Source of the DNA: Priestia megaterium
GTDB lineage: Bacteria; Bacillota; Bacilli; Bacillales; Bacillaceae_H
NCBI RefSeq assembly: GCF_009497655.1
Contig: NZ_CP023317.1
Location: forward strand, 2,013,501-2,077,500
DNA length: 64,000 nt
Reading direction: 5' to 3'
The notes beneath the pieces are model-generated. The model ran no database searches. It worked only from the letters and a program-made list of their open reading frames with translations, and was not told where the DNA came from. Numbering within the stretch: position 1 is the first letter of the stretch; every line of letters starts with the position of its first letter. The translations under genes and the position numbers were made by a program. This document shows, piece after piece, positions 8,726 through 17,400 of this stretch.

Positions 8726-9334
8726 ATGAATGAACAATATTATGACGCTTTATTAAATATAAAAACAACGGGAGAACAAAAGGGATTTAATGATTCATTT
8801 CATTACCATCGTTATGAACCCACGCCTTATAGTGCATTAGAAGCACTTTTCAGTCAGTATGAGCTAACAAGCAGCGATAGAATTGTCGACTTCGGGTGTG
8901 GGAAAGGAAGGCTGAATTTTTATGTGAACTACCTATGTAATGCCACCGCTGTAGGGATAGAAATGAATGAGCACTTCTATGAGCAGGCCATAGATAATCA
9001 GAGGCGCTATTTAAAAAAAGCCAAGGGCCGAAAAAGTCATATTTATTTTCAGTGTTGTTTAGCCCAGGAATATAAGATTCACCCACTAGACAACTGCTTT
9101 TATTTTTTTAATCCTTTTTCAGTTCAAATTTTTATCCAAGTAGTGAACAATATTTTGCTTTCGTGGGAAGAGAATAAGCGCGAGATTGATTTAATTTTGT
9201 ATTATAGCTCAGAGGATTATCTTCATCATCTCGAAAAACACCCTTCTTTCATTTTAAAAGAAGAGGTAATGCTGCCAGAGTTGAATCGTAAAAATCCATA
9301 TGAACGGTTTTTGATTTATAAAGTAGCTTATTAA
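8726..9334 (+). CDS. Class I SAM-dependent methyltransferase
   Basis: A 202-aa cytosolic protein with the SAM-binding glycine motif VDFGCGKGRL (residues ~57-66) followed by an acidic residue at the end of strand 2 (AVGIEMNE) and a post-II motif region with NPFS. ATG 8726 is chosen because CAGGAG lies 7 nt upstream; the longer reading frame runs through the preceding terminator. The substrate is unknown; overall length and the F-N-P-F motif resemble small-molecule or protein methyltransferases rather than DNA enzymes. It is monocistronic. Confidence 0.75.
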   Translation: MNEQYYDALLNIKTTGEQKGFNDSFHYHRYEPTPYSALEALFSQYELTSSDRIVDFGCGKGRLNFYVNYLCNATAVGIEMNEHFYEQAIDNQRRYLKKAKGRKSHIYFQCCLAQEYKIHPLDNCFYFFNPFSVQIFIQVVNNILLSWEENKREIDLILYYSSEDYLHHLEKHPSFILKEEVMLPELNRKNPYERFLIYKVAY

Positions 9335-9385
9335 GACGACTTATTTACTATTTCATAAAGGTGTATCGTCGCTCGTTCTATTTAA

Positions 9386-9425
9386 CAAATCAGCAGGGGC
9401 TAGAAAAAGACCTGCTGATTTTATT
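9386..9425 (+). terminator. Terminator after the methyltransferase gene
   Basis: AAATCAGCAGG / CCTGCTGATTT stem with a 13-nt loop, then TTATTT. Confidence 0.8.
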
Positions 9426-9455
9426 TATAACTTTTTAGAAATTAAAGCATAACAC

Positions 9456-9484
9456 TTTATTATGTAAGCGCTTTCTGTTATAAT
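9456..9484 (+). promoter_or_regulatory. Promoter with overlapping CRE
   Basis: A TATAAT box (9479-9484) with a weak -35 (TTTATT, 17-bp spacer). The spacer is almost entirely ATGTAAGCGCTTTCTG (9462-9477), which fits the CRE consensus at all but the last position. CcpA binding there would block RNA polymerase. Confidence 0.5.
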
Positions 9485-9490
9485 GAAACT

Positions 9491-9750
9491 AGGTTGGATA
9501 GCATGCGTGGCTATCGGTGTACTCAGCGCAGGCGGGGCTAGTACAGAAAGAGAAGGCTACATACAAGTTAATAAACATTTAGTCGATAGAAATAAGAAGT
9601 CTCAAAAACAAATTTATTAATTTGTATGCTAAATCGTAAATTAACAGAAACGGCATTTATGATAAGGTTTTAGAGAAAAGAACCCAGCATATACTGTATA
9701 AGCAATTTTTTTACTCTAAAAAAGGGTGAAGAAATTGCTTATTTATTTTT
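9491..9750 (+). ncRNA. Candidate ~260-nt non-coding RNA
   Basis: From the predicted promoter to a strong terminator (9698-9750) there is no ORF with an RBS. The 5' end can form two neighbouring hairpins: GATAGC (9497-9502) with GCTATC (9510-9515), and TGTACT-C-AGC (9518-9527) with GCTAGTACA (9537-9545). A 45-codon frame starts at the ATG at 9483 with a signal-peptide-like beginning (MKLGWIACVAIGVL), but that ATG overlaps the -10 box and has no Shine-Dalgarno, so it would not be on this transcript. RNA nature is inferred; I cannot name a family. Confidence 0.4.
9698..9750 (+). terminator. Terminator ending the candidate ncRNA
   Basis: TAAGCAATTTTTTTAC pairs with GTGAAGAAATTGCTTA (two G-U pairs), then TTTATTTTT. 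Confidence 0.8.
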
Positions 9751-9858
9751 AAATAAGTGCACAGCTGTTCAGATTTGTTTTGAGATATCTAGCGTTAGTG
9801 TATAATAGTAAAAAGTACGAAAAGTTGACATTGTTAATTGATTAAAGGGGATTTAAAA

Positions 9859-10293
9859 ATGAGTGAACTAAAAATAGATGATGTAGCGAAGCAAAGCGGT
9901 TTAACAAAACGTACGATTCGTTATTATGAACAAATTGGACTGATGCCAGCACCTCCAAGAAGTGAAGGTGGATTTCGTCTGTACACGGAAGAACACGTAG
10001 AATTCTTAAAGAAAATTACGAATGCCAAAGAAGTCATGGGTTTTTCACTTCAAGAATTACAGGAATTTCTTGCTTTAAGTGATACTCTTGAAATACAAAA
10101 GATGGATTATAGGCAAGTGAAAGGAACAAGTCAACAAAAAGAAAAGTTAGAGCAAGTGTTACATACGGTAGAAGAGCAGCTCAAGCTGATTGAACAGAAA
10201 AAGAAAAACATCTTAAAAGTAGAGTCTGACCTTCTGTCACTGAGAGATCGTGCTAAGGCTGCAATTGTAAAATTCGAGCAGGAAGAATCATAA
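9859..10293 (+). CDS. MerR-family transcriptional regulator
   Basis: A 144-aa MerR protein: an N-terminal winged helix (residues ~4-72; DVAKQSGLTKRTIRYYEQIG and RLYTEEH) and a C-terminal coiled-coil dimerisation helix (~85-140). There is no cysteine cluster for metal sensing, so it is not a typical CueR/MerR metal sensor; it resembles the YfmP-like group. ATG 9859 is chosen for AAAGGGG 8 nt upstream. No efflux gene is adjacent, so the target is unknown. A terminator follows. Confidence 0.85.
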   Translation: MSELKIDDVAKQSGLTKRTIRYYEQIGLMPAPPRSEGGFRLYTEEHVEFLKKITNAKEVMGFSLQELQEFLALSDTLEIQKMDYRQVKGTSQQKEKLEQVLHTVEEQLKLIEQKKKNILKVESDLLSLRDRAKAAIVKFEQEES

Positions 10294-10333
10294 AAAGCAG
10301 GCGCATTCACCAGAAGAGTGCGTCTGCTTTTAT
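10290..10333 (+). terminator. Terminator after the MerR gene
   Basis: AAAAGCAGGCGCATTC / AGAGTGCGTCTGCTTTT hairpin. Confidence 0.85.
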
Positions 10334-10353
10334 GTGTTTTATAGGGAATTTAT

Positions 10354-10566
10354 TTATGATTGTGAAGAGTTTTCTTCTAGCTGTACCCCTAAAAGAAGTA
10401 GAATAGCCTGTATCCCGTCGGCTTTTCCGCTGTGAAAGCTTCTTGTTTCAGCATCCAAAGCTTCATTTACAGATTCCATCATATTTGATTCGTATAAGTC
10501 TAAAATCAATTGTTTTCCTTCCGGACTCAAATGCAGCTGCCCGCGTTCCTTCATTTTAAACTTCAA
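10354..10566 (-). CDS. Small hypothetical protein (~70 aa)
   Basis: Unrecognised soluble protein with a basic start (MKFKMKERGQLHLSPEGKQL) and an acidic Asn/Ser-rich tail. The start is uncertain: TTG at 10566 has GGGAG 9 nt upstream; TTG 10575 is too close and ATG 10554 is 21 nt away. The body suggests a small alpha-helical protein. No function proposed. Confidence 0.5.
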   Translation of the reverse strand: MKFKMKERGQLHLSPEGKQLILDLYESNMMESVNEALDAETRSFHSGKADGIQAILLLLGVQLEENSSQS

Positions 10567-10695
10567 CTTCTTCAACTCCCTTTCCCATAATACTATCAGT
10601 ATACAAAATTAATAACATTTACGTAAACGTTAATTTTTGTATGTGGACAGAAGAACGTATTAAGTATAGGTACTAAGTGAGGGGAGAGATACTGG

Positions 10696-10842
10696 TTATC
10701 CTTTGCTTGTTTTAATGTTTGTCAGCTTATAGCCGCAAGCTGAGCATATATAGATAACGTTTTGATTGGACTGAGCAGTTAAAACGGTAGCGAGCTCTTT
10801 TTGAGAATGACAGTTAGGACAAATAACAACAGGGGATTTCAT
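10696..10842 (-). CDS. Small zinc-ribbon-like protein (48 aa)
   Basis: Reads MKSPVVICPNCHSQKEL at the N-terminus and ICSACGYKL near the C-terminus: two CxxC knuckles about 22 residues apart, as in a minimal zinc ribbon. AAAAGGAG lies 6-7 nt before the ATG. It is shorter than most automatic cut-offs. Zinc binding is inferred from the cysteine pairs; function unknown. Confidence 0.6.
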   Translation of the reverse strand: MKSPVVICPNCHSQKELATVLTAQSNQNVIYICSACGYKLTNIKTSKG

Positions 10843-10937
10843 GTGATTTTCTCCTTTTCTTTTTTATAGTCGAATTTTATTTTATGTAAAGTTTAATCAA
10901 ATATCCTTCGTGCTATCAAAAACGACGGAAGATATGT

Positions 10938-10976
10938 AAAAAGCATTCTCGCTCAAAAGAAACGGGAATGCTTAAG
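10938..10976 (-). terminator. Terminator of the minus-strand coiled-coil gene
   Basis: Read on the minus strand: AAGCATTCCCG / CGAGAATGCTT then TTTA. Confidence 0.75.
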
Positions 10977-10982
10977 GTAAGT

Positions 10983-11291
10983 TTAAAATCCGTCCTGGCT
11001 TGCTGTAAATGGAATGTTAAGTCTTCTTTCTACATTGCGTAAGCGCTGATTTAATCTGTTTATACGGTCAGTATGTCGCTCCACAATTCGATTTAAACGA
11101 GTAATTTCTCTGACTTGCTCCTCATTTTGTCTCTCAAGAGCACGAATTCTTCGTTCAAATCCTCCAAGATTTTGAAGCTGCTGTCTTTCATCGTATTCTT
11201 CATGCTGTGGTACGTAAGGGGGATAGTATTGTTGAACTGAGTAATCAACTTGCTGAGGAATATATCCAGGGTTGAAATAATAAGGGTTCAT
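10983..11291 (-). CDS. Tyr/Pro-rich N-terminus plus coiled-coil protein (spore-coat-like)
   Basis: A 102-aa protein. Residues ~1-30 are rich in Tyr, Pro and Gln (MNPYYFNPGYIPQQVDYSVQ), followed by a strongly charged amphipathic coiled coil (~45-92) with many Arg/Glu/Leu heptads (IRALERQNEEQVREITRLNR). The composition is like many Bacillus spore-surface proteins, but I recognise no family. The start at 11291 has AAAGGAG about 10 nt upstream; a longer in-frame start at 11333 lacks one. Confidence 0.55.
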   Translation of the reverse strand: MNPYYFNPGYIPQQVDYSVQQYYPPYVPQHEEYDERQQLQNLGGFERRIRALERQNEEQVREITRLNRIVERHTDRINRLNQRLRNVERRLNIPFTASQDGF

Positions 11292-11512
11292 TAGGGCACC
11301 GCTCCTTTTAAATAGTAACTTCAAATCAAACACGATATAACGTATGCGAAGATAAGAAAAATGCTATAGGCACATACCTAAAGACATTCTGTATTTTAAA
11401 AAAGGAAAGTATTTTTAAGAGGAAAAAGGAGATAGCAAACCCTTTCTTGAATATGCAAAATAGAAAAGCTTCTTTTTTAGACACTTTATTTAAGAAAGAG
11501 GGAAAGTGACCG

Positions 11513-11872
11513 ATGGCTCAAGGGAAACAAAAACCAGCACCTAAAATAGAAGAATCAAAAGCTCCGCCTGCAAAGAAACAAAAGCCGAAGAGCCGCAGCA
11601 CCAAAAAAGCTCCGCCTCCTACATCGCCCTGGGTAAAAGCTGCTTCCATTTTATCTAACATTGATTTCATTCGTTTGTTTCGCGTGCTGTTTCTTGCTTT
11701 GGCGGTTGGTTTTATTGTGTATCAATATATTTTACTTACAAAAGGGGTCTTCATCAAAACATACGTAGACCTTTGGCATCATCACAAAATGATCTTGCTA
11801 GCTGGAGCTGCATTTATTATCTATACTTCTTTCATCTTTTACCTTGGCTACCGCACCGCTAAAAAGCGCTAG
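11513..11872 (+). CDS. Small membrane protein with basic disordered N-terminus
   Basis: A 119-aa protein. Residues 1-45 are Lys/Pro/Ala-rich and probably disordered (MAQGKQKPAPKIEESKAPPA); two membrane helices follow (about 58-78 and 92-112). AGAGGGAAAG lies upstream of the ATG. No family recognised. It is next to sspH but separated by about 80 bp, so co-expression is uncertain. Confidence 0.6.
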   Translation: MAQGKQKPAPKIEESKAPPAKKQKPKSRSTKKAPPPTSPWVKAASILSNIDFIRLFRVLFLALAVGFIVYQYILLTKGVFIKTYVDLWHHHKMILLAGAAFIIYTSFIFYLGYRTAKKR

Positions 11873-11949
11873 AACGATTATAAACGGCGAATATCATCCA
11901 TTCTTTAAGCAAACCTTATATGTATATCAGCATAGAGGGGGGAAGAAAC

Positions 11950-12129
11950 GTGGACAAGCAGCGAGCAAAACAAATTGCTGATTCACCCGTTATGGCTAAC
12001 GTTACGTATAACGATACGGCCGTTTATATTCAACATGTAAGCGAAGAAAATGATACGGCAAGAATTTATCCGCTAGGTCAGCCGGAAAATGAACAAAATG
12101 TTGCGGTGAGTCAATTAGTAGAGAATTAA
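11950..12129 (+). CDS. sspH: Small acid-soluble spore protein H
   Basis: SspH-family minor SASP, 59 aa, starting VDKQRAKQIADSPVMANVTY and ending near AVSQLVEN. SASPs of this type are made in the forespore and located in the spore core. GTG 11950 is chosen because GAGGGGGGAAG precedes it by about 5 nt and it gives the family length. Strong evidence that the host sporulates. Forespore sigma-G control is expected from the family, not shown here. Confidence 0.9.
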   Translation: MDKQRAKQIADSPVMANVTYNDTAVYIQHVSEENDTARIYPLGQPENEQNVAVSQLVEN

Positions 12130-12157
12130 GGTGGATAAATAGAGCTACTAGTTCAGT

Positions 12158-12205
12158 TAAATAAAAGGAAGAGAGCAGATACACAGCTCTCTTCCTTTTA
12201 TTTAT
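12158..12205. terminator. Bidirectional terminator sspH / DUF3900 gene
   Basis: AAATAAAAGGAAGAGAGC pairs with GCTCTCTTCCTTTTATTT around a 9-nt loop. Confidence 0.9.
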
Positions 12206-13272
12206 TCTTCCCATTTCTTACTGTTAATCTTCTCAATAATCCCGTGCAAATCACCAGGCTTATGAAACTCAATCGGAGACGCGCCTTTTTCAAACAGAAT
12301 CGATTCCGCTTCAATTAACGCCACGTAGCGTCCGTTCACTTTCGCTAAGTGAATATTCTCCCCAAAATCAGCTAACAGTCCTTTAATCTCGGTTTCGCCA
12401 AGCTTCATTTTTAGCTCGGCATCAGGCGTATGCTCGACGATATGAGCAGCGGCTTCCATGACTTGATGGGTATCCAAACGTTCTTGAAGCTCACGCTTTT
12501 CGCTTGTTGCCCACAGTTCCATGTCTGATTCAAACTGTTCAAGCTCTACGCTTTCTGCTTCAAGCGTTTCGCTGACGTGTTCACGCACCATATCCATCAC
12601 TTGTGTTTTCATAATCTCAGGCATGGGCTCGTTGTAATCAATGAATTTCAAAAAGTCTTCAAAATAACGGGCGTGAGACGCTTGGTGGATAACGAGTTCG
12701 CTTTCTTCCACCATGCCTTCTTCAGGCATGTATGGGTATTGAATGGATTTCATGTTTTTAGTAGTAATCGCCATTTCTACGTGACGAATAAGGGTTGATT
12801 CATCTGAAATTGAAGCCACTTTTGGTTCGAAGTCACATTTTAAAATAAACACAAAAGCATGATCAAAATATTTTCTTGGAACAGCAGATACCACTAAAAA
12901 TGCTCCTCCTCGAACGGCTGCAGTATCAAGGTATGCATTGATAAACTGTTCGCTGTTTTCTTCAAATTCTTCTTTGGTTGTGGCAAAACGAGTGCGGTGA
13001 AATAAATTATAATTAGGGTTTGAGTCGAGAGCGTGTCCCGGTTCAACTATAAAATACCCGAGCTTTGTAGGCACTTGTTCTGCTTTGGGGTGTCGCTCTA
13101 CTTTGCGCTTTACAATTTTTTTAAATTCACCGTCTAAAAAATCTTTAATGGAACTTTCTTCATATTCTTCCGTATCAAGCGTTTGAAAATGCTTATATTG
13201 TTTAGAGGCCTGTTCTTCTTTTCCTTCTACTTGTATTACGTAAAATGATAAAAAATTAATTTTAAAATCCAT
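12202..13272 (-). CDS. DUF3900-like hypothetical protein
   Basis: A 356-aa soluble, acidic protein found in Bacillus and relatives; I believe it belongs to DUF3900, but that is from memory of family features. It begins MDFKINFLSFYVIQVEG and ends HGIIEKINSKKWEE, with no signal peptide or helix. The gross layout (N-terminal beta-rich half, helical middle at residues ~215-290, small C-terminal domain) is reminiscent of nucleoid-associated NdpA/YejK proteins, a weak analogy. ATG 13272 follows AAGGTG by 6 nt. It is monocistronic. Confidence 0.55.
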   Translation of the reverse strand: MDFKINFLSFYVIQVEGKEEQASKQYKHFQTLDTEEYEESSIKDFLDGEFKKIVKRKVERHPKAEQVPTKLGYFIVEPGHALDSNPNYNLFHRTRFATTKEEFEENSEQFINAYLDTAAVRGGAFLVVSAVPRKYFDHAFVFILKCDFEPKVASISDESTLIRHVEMAITTKNMKSIQYPYMPEEGMVEESELVIHQASHARYFEDFLKFIDYNEPMPEIMKTQVMDMVREHVSETLEAESVELEQFESDMELWATSEKRELQERLDTHQVMEAAAHIVEHTPDAELKMKLGETEIKGLLADFGENIHLAKVNGRYVALIEAESILFEKGASPIEFHKPGDLHGIIEKINSKKWEE

Positions 13273-13410
13273 AGCAGTCACCTTGTTTCTTTTTAGTCAG
13301 TTACTTCAGTATAAGAAAGAGTCCGGTAAGCGTCAATGCCTGTTAGCTTTAGGGGAGAGAAGATCTATTTATACAATTGATCAGCTGAGGAATAGTGTAT
13401 AAAGCAAAGA

Positions 13411-13438
13411 ATAGGAGAGGCAGGGGGCCTCTCTTATT
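13411..13438 (-). terminator. Terminator of gltC
   Basis: On the minus strand: AGAGAGGCC / GGCCTCTC-like stem (AGGAGAGGC / GCCTCTCT) ending near the gltC stop. Confidence 0.6.
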
Positions 13439-14336
13439 TATACTGTTCCAAACGTTCAAAAAAGGTTTTGACAAACTTATAAAAAATTTTATCAGAAGGT
13501 GCTAAATCACGATTTCTAGGAATAATCATTCCGACTGTCCGCTGAAGCTGCGGCGTATGAATAGGAAGTTTAGTCGTAAAACGAGGAGTCGTTTCAGACA
13601 CTGTACTTTCAGGAAGAAGCGTCACGCCAATTCCTGCGGATACAAGACCTTTAATCGCATCTAAATCTTCTCCTTCAGATGAAATATTGGGCATGAATCC
13701 TGCTTGTTTGCAAGCGTCAAAGGCCATTTTATGTAAAATGAATCCTTTTGGAAATAGCACAAAATCTTCATTTCTTAAATCCCGCAGCCGAATGTTATCC
13801 CGTTCAGCGAGCGGGTGATGAGAAGGAACAAGGGCTAAAAGATTTTCAGTGAATAGAATATGCCCTTCAATACTCTGATCTTCTACAGGTACAGGGCCTA
13901 AAAAAGCGATATTGATATCTCTTTTTTTAACCGATTCAATTAAAAATTTGTACGAACCTTGTCTAAGATGAAAAGCAACATTTGGGTGTTCTTCTTTAAA
14001 GGCTGATATAATAGTAGGAAGAAGATGACTAGCAAGGCTTGTTGGAAATCCGATTTTAATCGTTCCTCTTTCGGGATCCAAGTATTCATCAATTTGTTCT
14101 TTCGCATAGTCAATAGCTTTCATAGCCGTCTCCGTATGCTCAAGAAAGACTTTTCCTATTGCTGTTAACTTGACATTTCTTCCTTCACGTTTGAATAAAC
14201 TAACACCTAGCTCAGATTCCAGGTTCGCGATTTGACGGCTGATTGCTGATTGAGCTACATGCAGATATTCTGCGGCCTCAGATACGTGTTCTCTTTTTGC
14301 AACTTCCATAAAATAGCGTAATTGACGCAGTTCCAT
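13434..14336 (-). CDS. gltC: LysR-type activator of glutamate synthase (GltC)
   Basis: A 300-aa LysR regulator: N-terminal winged helix with MELRQLRYFMEVAKREHVSE and the HTH AAEYLHVAQSAISRQIANLE, then a periplasmic-binding-protein-like effector domain (~90-295). Location divergent from gltAB and close resemblance to B. subtilis GltC fix the identity. In B. subtilis GltC activates gltAB with 2-oxoglutarate and represses its own promoter, and is inhibited by the RocG glutamate dehydrogenase. ATG 14336 has GGAGG 6 nt upstream. Confidence 0.92.
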   Translation of the reverse strand: MELRQLRYFMEVAKREHVSEAAEYLHVAQSAISRQIANLESELGVSLFKREGRNVKLTAIGKVFLEHTETAMKAIDYAKEQIDEYLDPERGTIKIGFPTSLASHLLPTIISAFKEEHPNVAFHLRQGSYKFLIESVKKRDINIAFLGPVPVEDQSIEGHILFTENLLALVPSHHPLAERDNIRLRDLRNEDFVLFPKGFILHKMAFDACKQAGFMPNISSEGEDLDAIKGLVSAGIGVTLLPESTVSETTPRFTTKLPIHTPQLQRTVGMIIPRNRDLAPSDKIFYKFVKTFFERLEQYK

Positions 14337-14364
14337 AAGCACCCTCCATCTATATATATCAAAA

Positions 14365-14383
14365 TTAGATTAGTTTTATCTAA
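14365..14383. promoter_or_regulatory. Candidate GltC box in the gltC-gltA spacer
   Basis: Inverted repeat TTAGAT-N7-ATCTAA (T-N11-A-type LysR dyad) within the 134-bp divergent spacer, immediately upstream of gltC. It fits where GltC boxes occur in B. subtilis. Binding is inferred. Confidence 0.55.
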
Positions 14384-14470
14384 ATTATATATTGTTTATA
14401 TTGATTTGAAAACTTACAATGTAAACAGGTGATCTTAAAAAGATAAAGAAAACGAACGGGGGAGAAGAAG

Positions 14471-17400
14471 ATGACATACAATCAAATGCCAAAAGCTCAA
14501 GGTCTCTACCGTCCTGAATTTGAGCACGATGCATGTGGAATCGGACTATACGCTCAATTGAAAGGCGTAGCGTCACATGATATCGTTAAAAAAGGACTAA
14601 ACATGCTTTGCCAGCTTGACCATCGAGGCGGACAGGGAAGTGATCCGCTAACAGGAGATGGAGCTGGATTAATGGTACAAATTCCACACGCGTTCTTTAA
14701 AAAGACATGCGTTGAACTGAACTTGCCAGAAAACGGTCGTTATGGAGTTGGAATGATCTTTTTCTCAAATAATGAAGACGAGCGTCGAGAAATTGAAGCT
14801 TATATTAATAAATTAATTGAAGAAGAGGGACAAACGTTATTAGGTTGGAGAACTGTGCCTGTAAATGTCGGAAAAATCGGAAAAGTTGCAAAAGAAAGCT
14901 GTCCATACGTACGACAAGTATTTATTGGGGCAAATGACAGTATTCAAGATGACTTAGCGTTTGAGCGCAAGCTATATGTTATTCGTAAGCAAGCGGAAAA
15001 TTGGGCGCAGGCACGTCAAAACCGTTTTTATTTTACAAGTCTTTCAAGCAGAACAATTGTGTACAAAGGGTTGTTAACACCTGAACAAGTGGATGCTTTT
15101 TATCTTGACCTACAAGATGAAGACTTTACTTCAGCGTTTGCTTTAGTGCATTCTCGCTTTAGCACAAACACGTTCCCAAGCTGGGAAAGAGCACATCCAA
15201 ACCGTTATTTAATTCACAACGGTGAAATCAATACGCTTCGCGGTAATCAAAACTGGATGAGAGCGCGTGAACAGCAGTTTGTTTCGGACGCATTTGGTAA
15301 GGATTTGCCGAAGGTTCTTCCAATTTTAGATGCTGAAGGAAGCGACTCATCCATGTTAGATAATGCGCTAGAGTTCTTTGTATTGGCCGGCCGCAAGCCA
15401 GCCCATGCAGCGATGATGCTTATTCCAGAGCCTTGGTCTGAGAATCCGCACATGTCAAAAGAAAAACGTGCTTTCTATGAGTATCATAGCGCATTAATGG
15501 AGCCATGGGATGGTCCGACTGCTATTTCGTTTACGGATGGAAAGCAAATCGGTGCTATTTTAGACCGTAACGGTTTACGTCCAGCTCGCTATTATGTTAC
15601 AAAAGATGATTACATCATACTTTCATCAGAAGTAGGCGTCATTGATGTTGAAGATGAAAATGTGTTATATAAAGATCGTTTAAGCCCAGGTAAAATGCTT
15701 CTAATCGATTTAGAAGAAGGCCGAATTATTTCAGATGAAGAAATTAAATCTGAAATGGCACAGGCTGAGCCTTATCAAGAATGGTTAGATGAACAGCTGG
15801 TAACGTTGCCAGAAGTGCAGGAAGAAAAATCTGAATACTTCGATGATTTGGTCATTCGCCAGAAGTCATTTGGCTACACGTATGAAGATATTCATAAATA
15901 TTTAGTTCCAGTTATTACAGAAGGAAAAGATCCGCTTGGTTCAATGGGTAATGATACTCCATTAGCCGTGTTGTCTGATCGTCCTCAATCGCTGTTCAAT
16001 TACTTTAAGCAGCTGTTTGCTCAAGTAACGAACCCACCGATTGACGCTATTCGTGAACAGTTGGTTACATCAACAATGACGTTGCTTGGTGCAGAAGGGA
16101 ATTTACTGCATCCAACCAAAGAAAATATTCATCGAATTCAGCTTGAGACGCCGGTTTTAACAAACGATCAAACTCATCAGCTGAAGTCTGCCATTCATCC
16201 AGATTTCAAAAGTGCTGTTATTTCTGCGGTGTTCACAAATGATTTAAAAGCAGATCTTGATCGCGTATTTGCTGAAGCTGAAGCGGCAATTAACGCAGGA
16301 GCTAGCATCCTTGTTCTGACAGACCGTGAAGCGGGAGCTCACTCTGTAGCCATTCCAGCTTTATTAGCGGTTAGCGGGCTGCACCAGCACCTAGTGCGAA
16401 AAGGAAACCGTACAAAGGCGAGCATTGTAGTGGAAACAGGAGAAGCGCGCGAAGTGCACCATTTTGCAGCACTGATTGGTTACGGAGCAGACGCAATCAA
16501 TCCATATCTTACTTTTGCAACATATCAAAATGAAATTAACGCAGGTACGTTGAACGTATCGTATGACTATGCTGTTGAGAAATATGTAAAAGCCGTTACT
16601 GAAGGTGTTGTAAAAGTAATGTCTAAAATGGGCATTTCAACGGTGCAAAGTTATCGGGGCGCACAAATTTTTGAAGCAGTTGGAATCAGTGCAGAGGTTA
16701 TCGAGCAATATTTTACAGGTACTGCCTCGCAACTTGGCGGTATCGGTTTAGATGTTATTGCAAAAGAAGCGAAAACGCGTCACGACAATGCTTATGTTGA
16801 AACAATTGAGCAAACGTTAGAGTCAGGAAGCGACTTCCAGTGGAGACACACGGGCGAGCATCATGCGTTTAATCCAAAAACAATTCACACGCTGCAGTGG
16901 GCTTGCCGTAAGGGAGATTACAGCTTATTTAAAAAATTCTCTGAATCGGCTAATGAAGAACGCATCGGTTTCTTGCGCAACCTATTCTCGTTTAATGGAA
17001 CGCGTTCATCTATCTCCATTGATGAAGTGGAATCAGTTGATTCGATTGTAAAACGTTTTAAATCAGGTGCTATGTCGTTTGGATCTTTAAGTCAAGAAGC
17101 TCATGAAACATTAGCGATTGCGATGAACCGTTTAGGCGCACGCAGTAACAGTGGAGAAGGTGGCGAGCACCCTAGCCGCTACACTGTGGATGAAAATGGA
17201 GATAATCGCCGCAGTGCGATTAAACAGATTGCTTCTGGCCGTTTTGGAGTGAAAAGTCATTACCTTGTGAATGCGGATGAGCTTCAAATTAAAATGGCAC
17301 AAGGTGCAAAACCCGGAGAAGGCGGTCAGCTTCCAGGAAACAAAGTATATCCATGGGTAGCAGATGTGCGTGGATCAACGCCAGGAGTAGGCTTAATTTC

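Noticed and set aside
9483-9620. 45-aa ORF with a signal-peptide-like N-terminus
   Set aside because: The ATG overlaps the -10 TATAAT and has no Shine-Dalgarno; the transcript would begin after it. Kept only as an alternative in the ncRNA entry.
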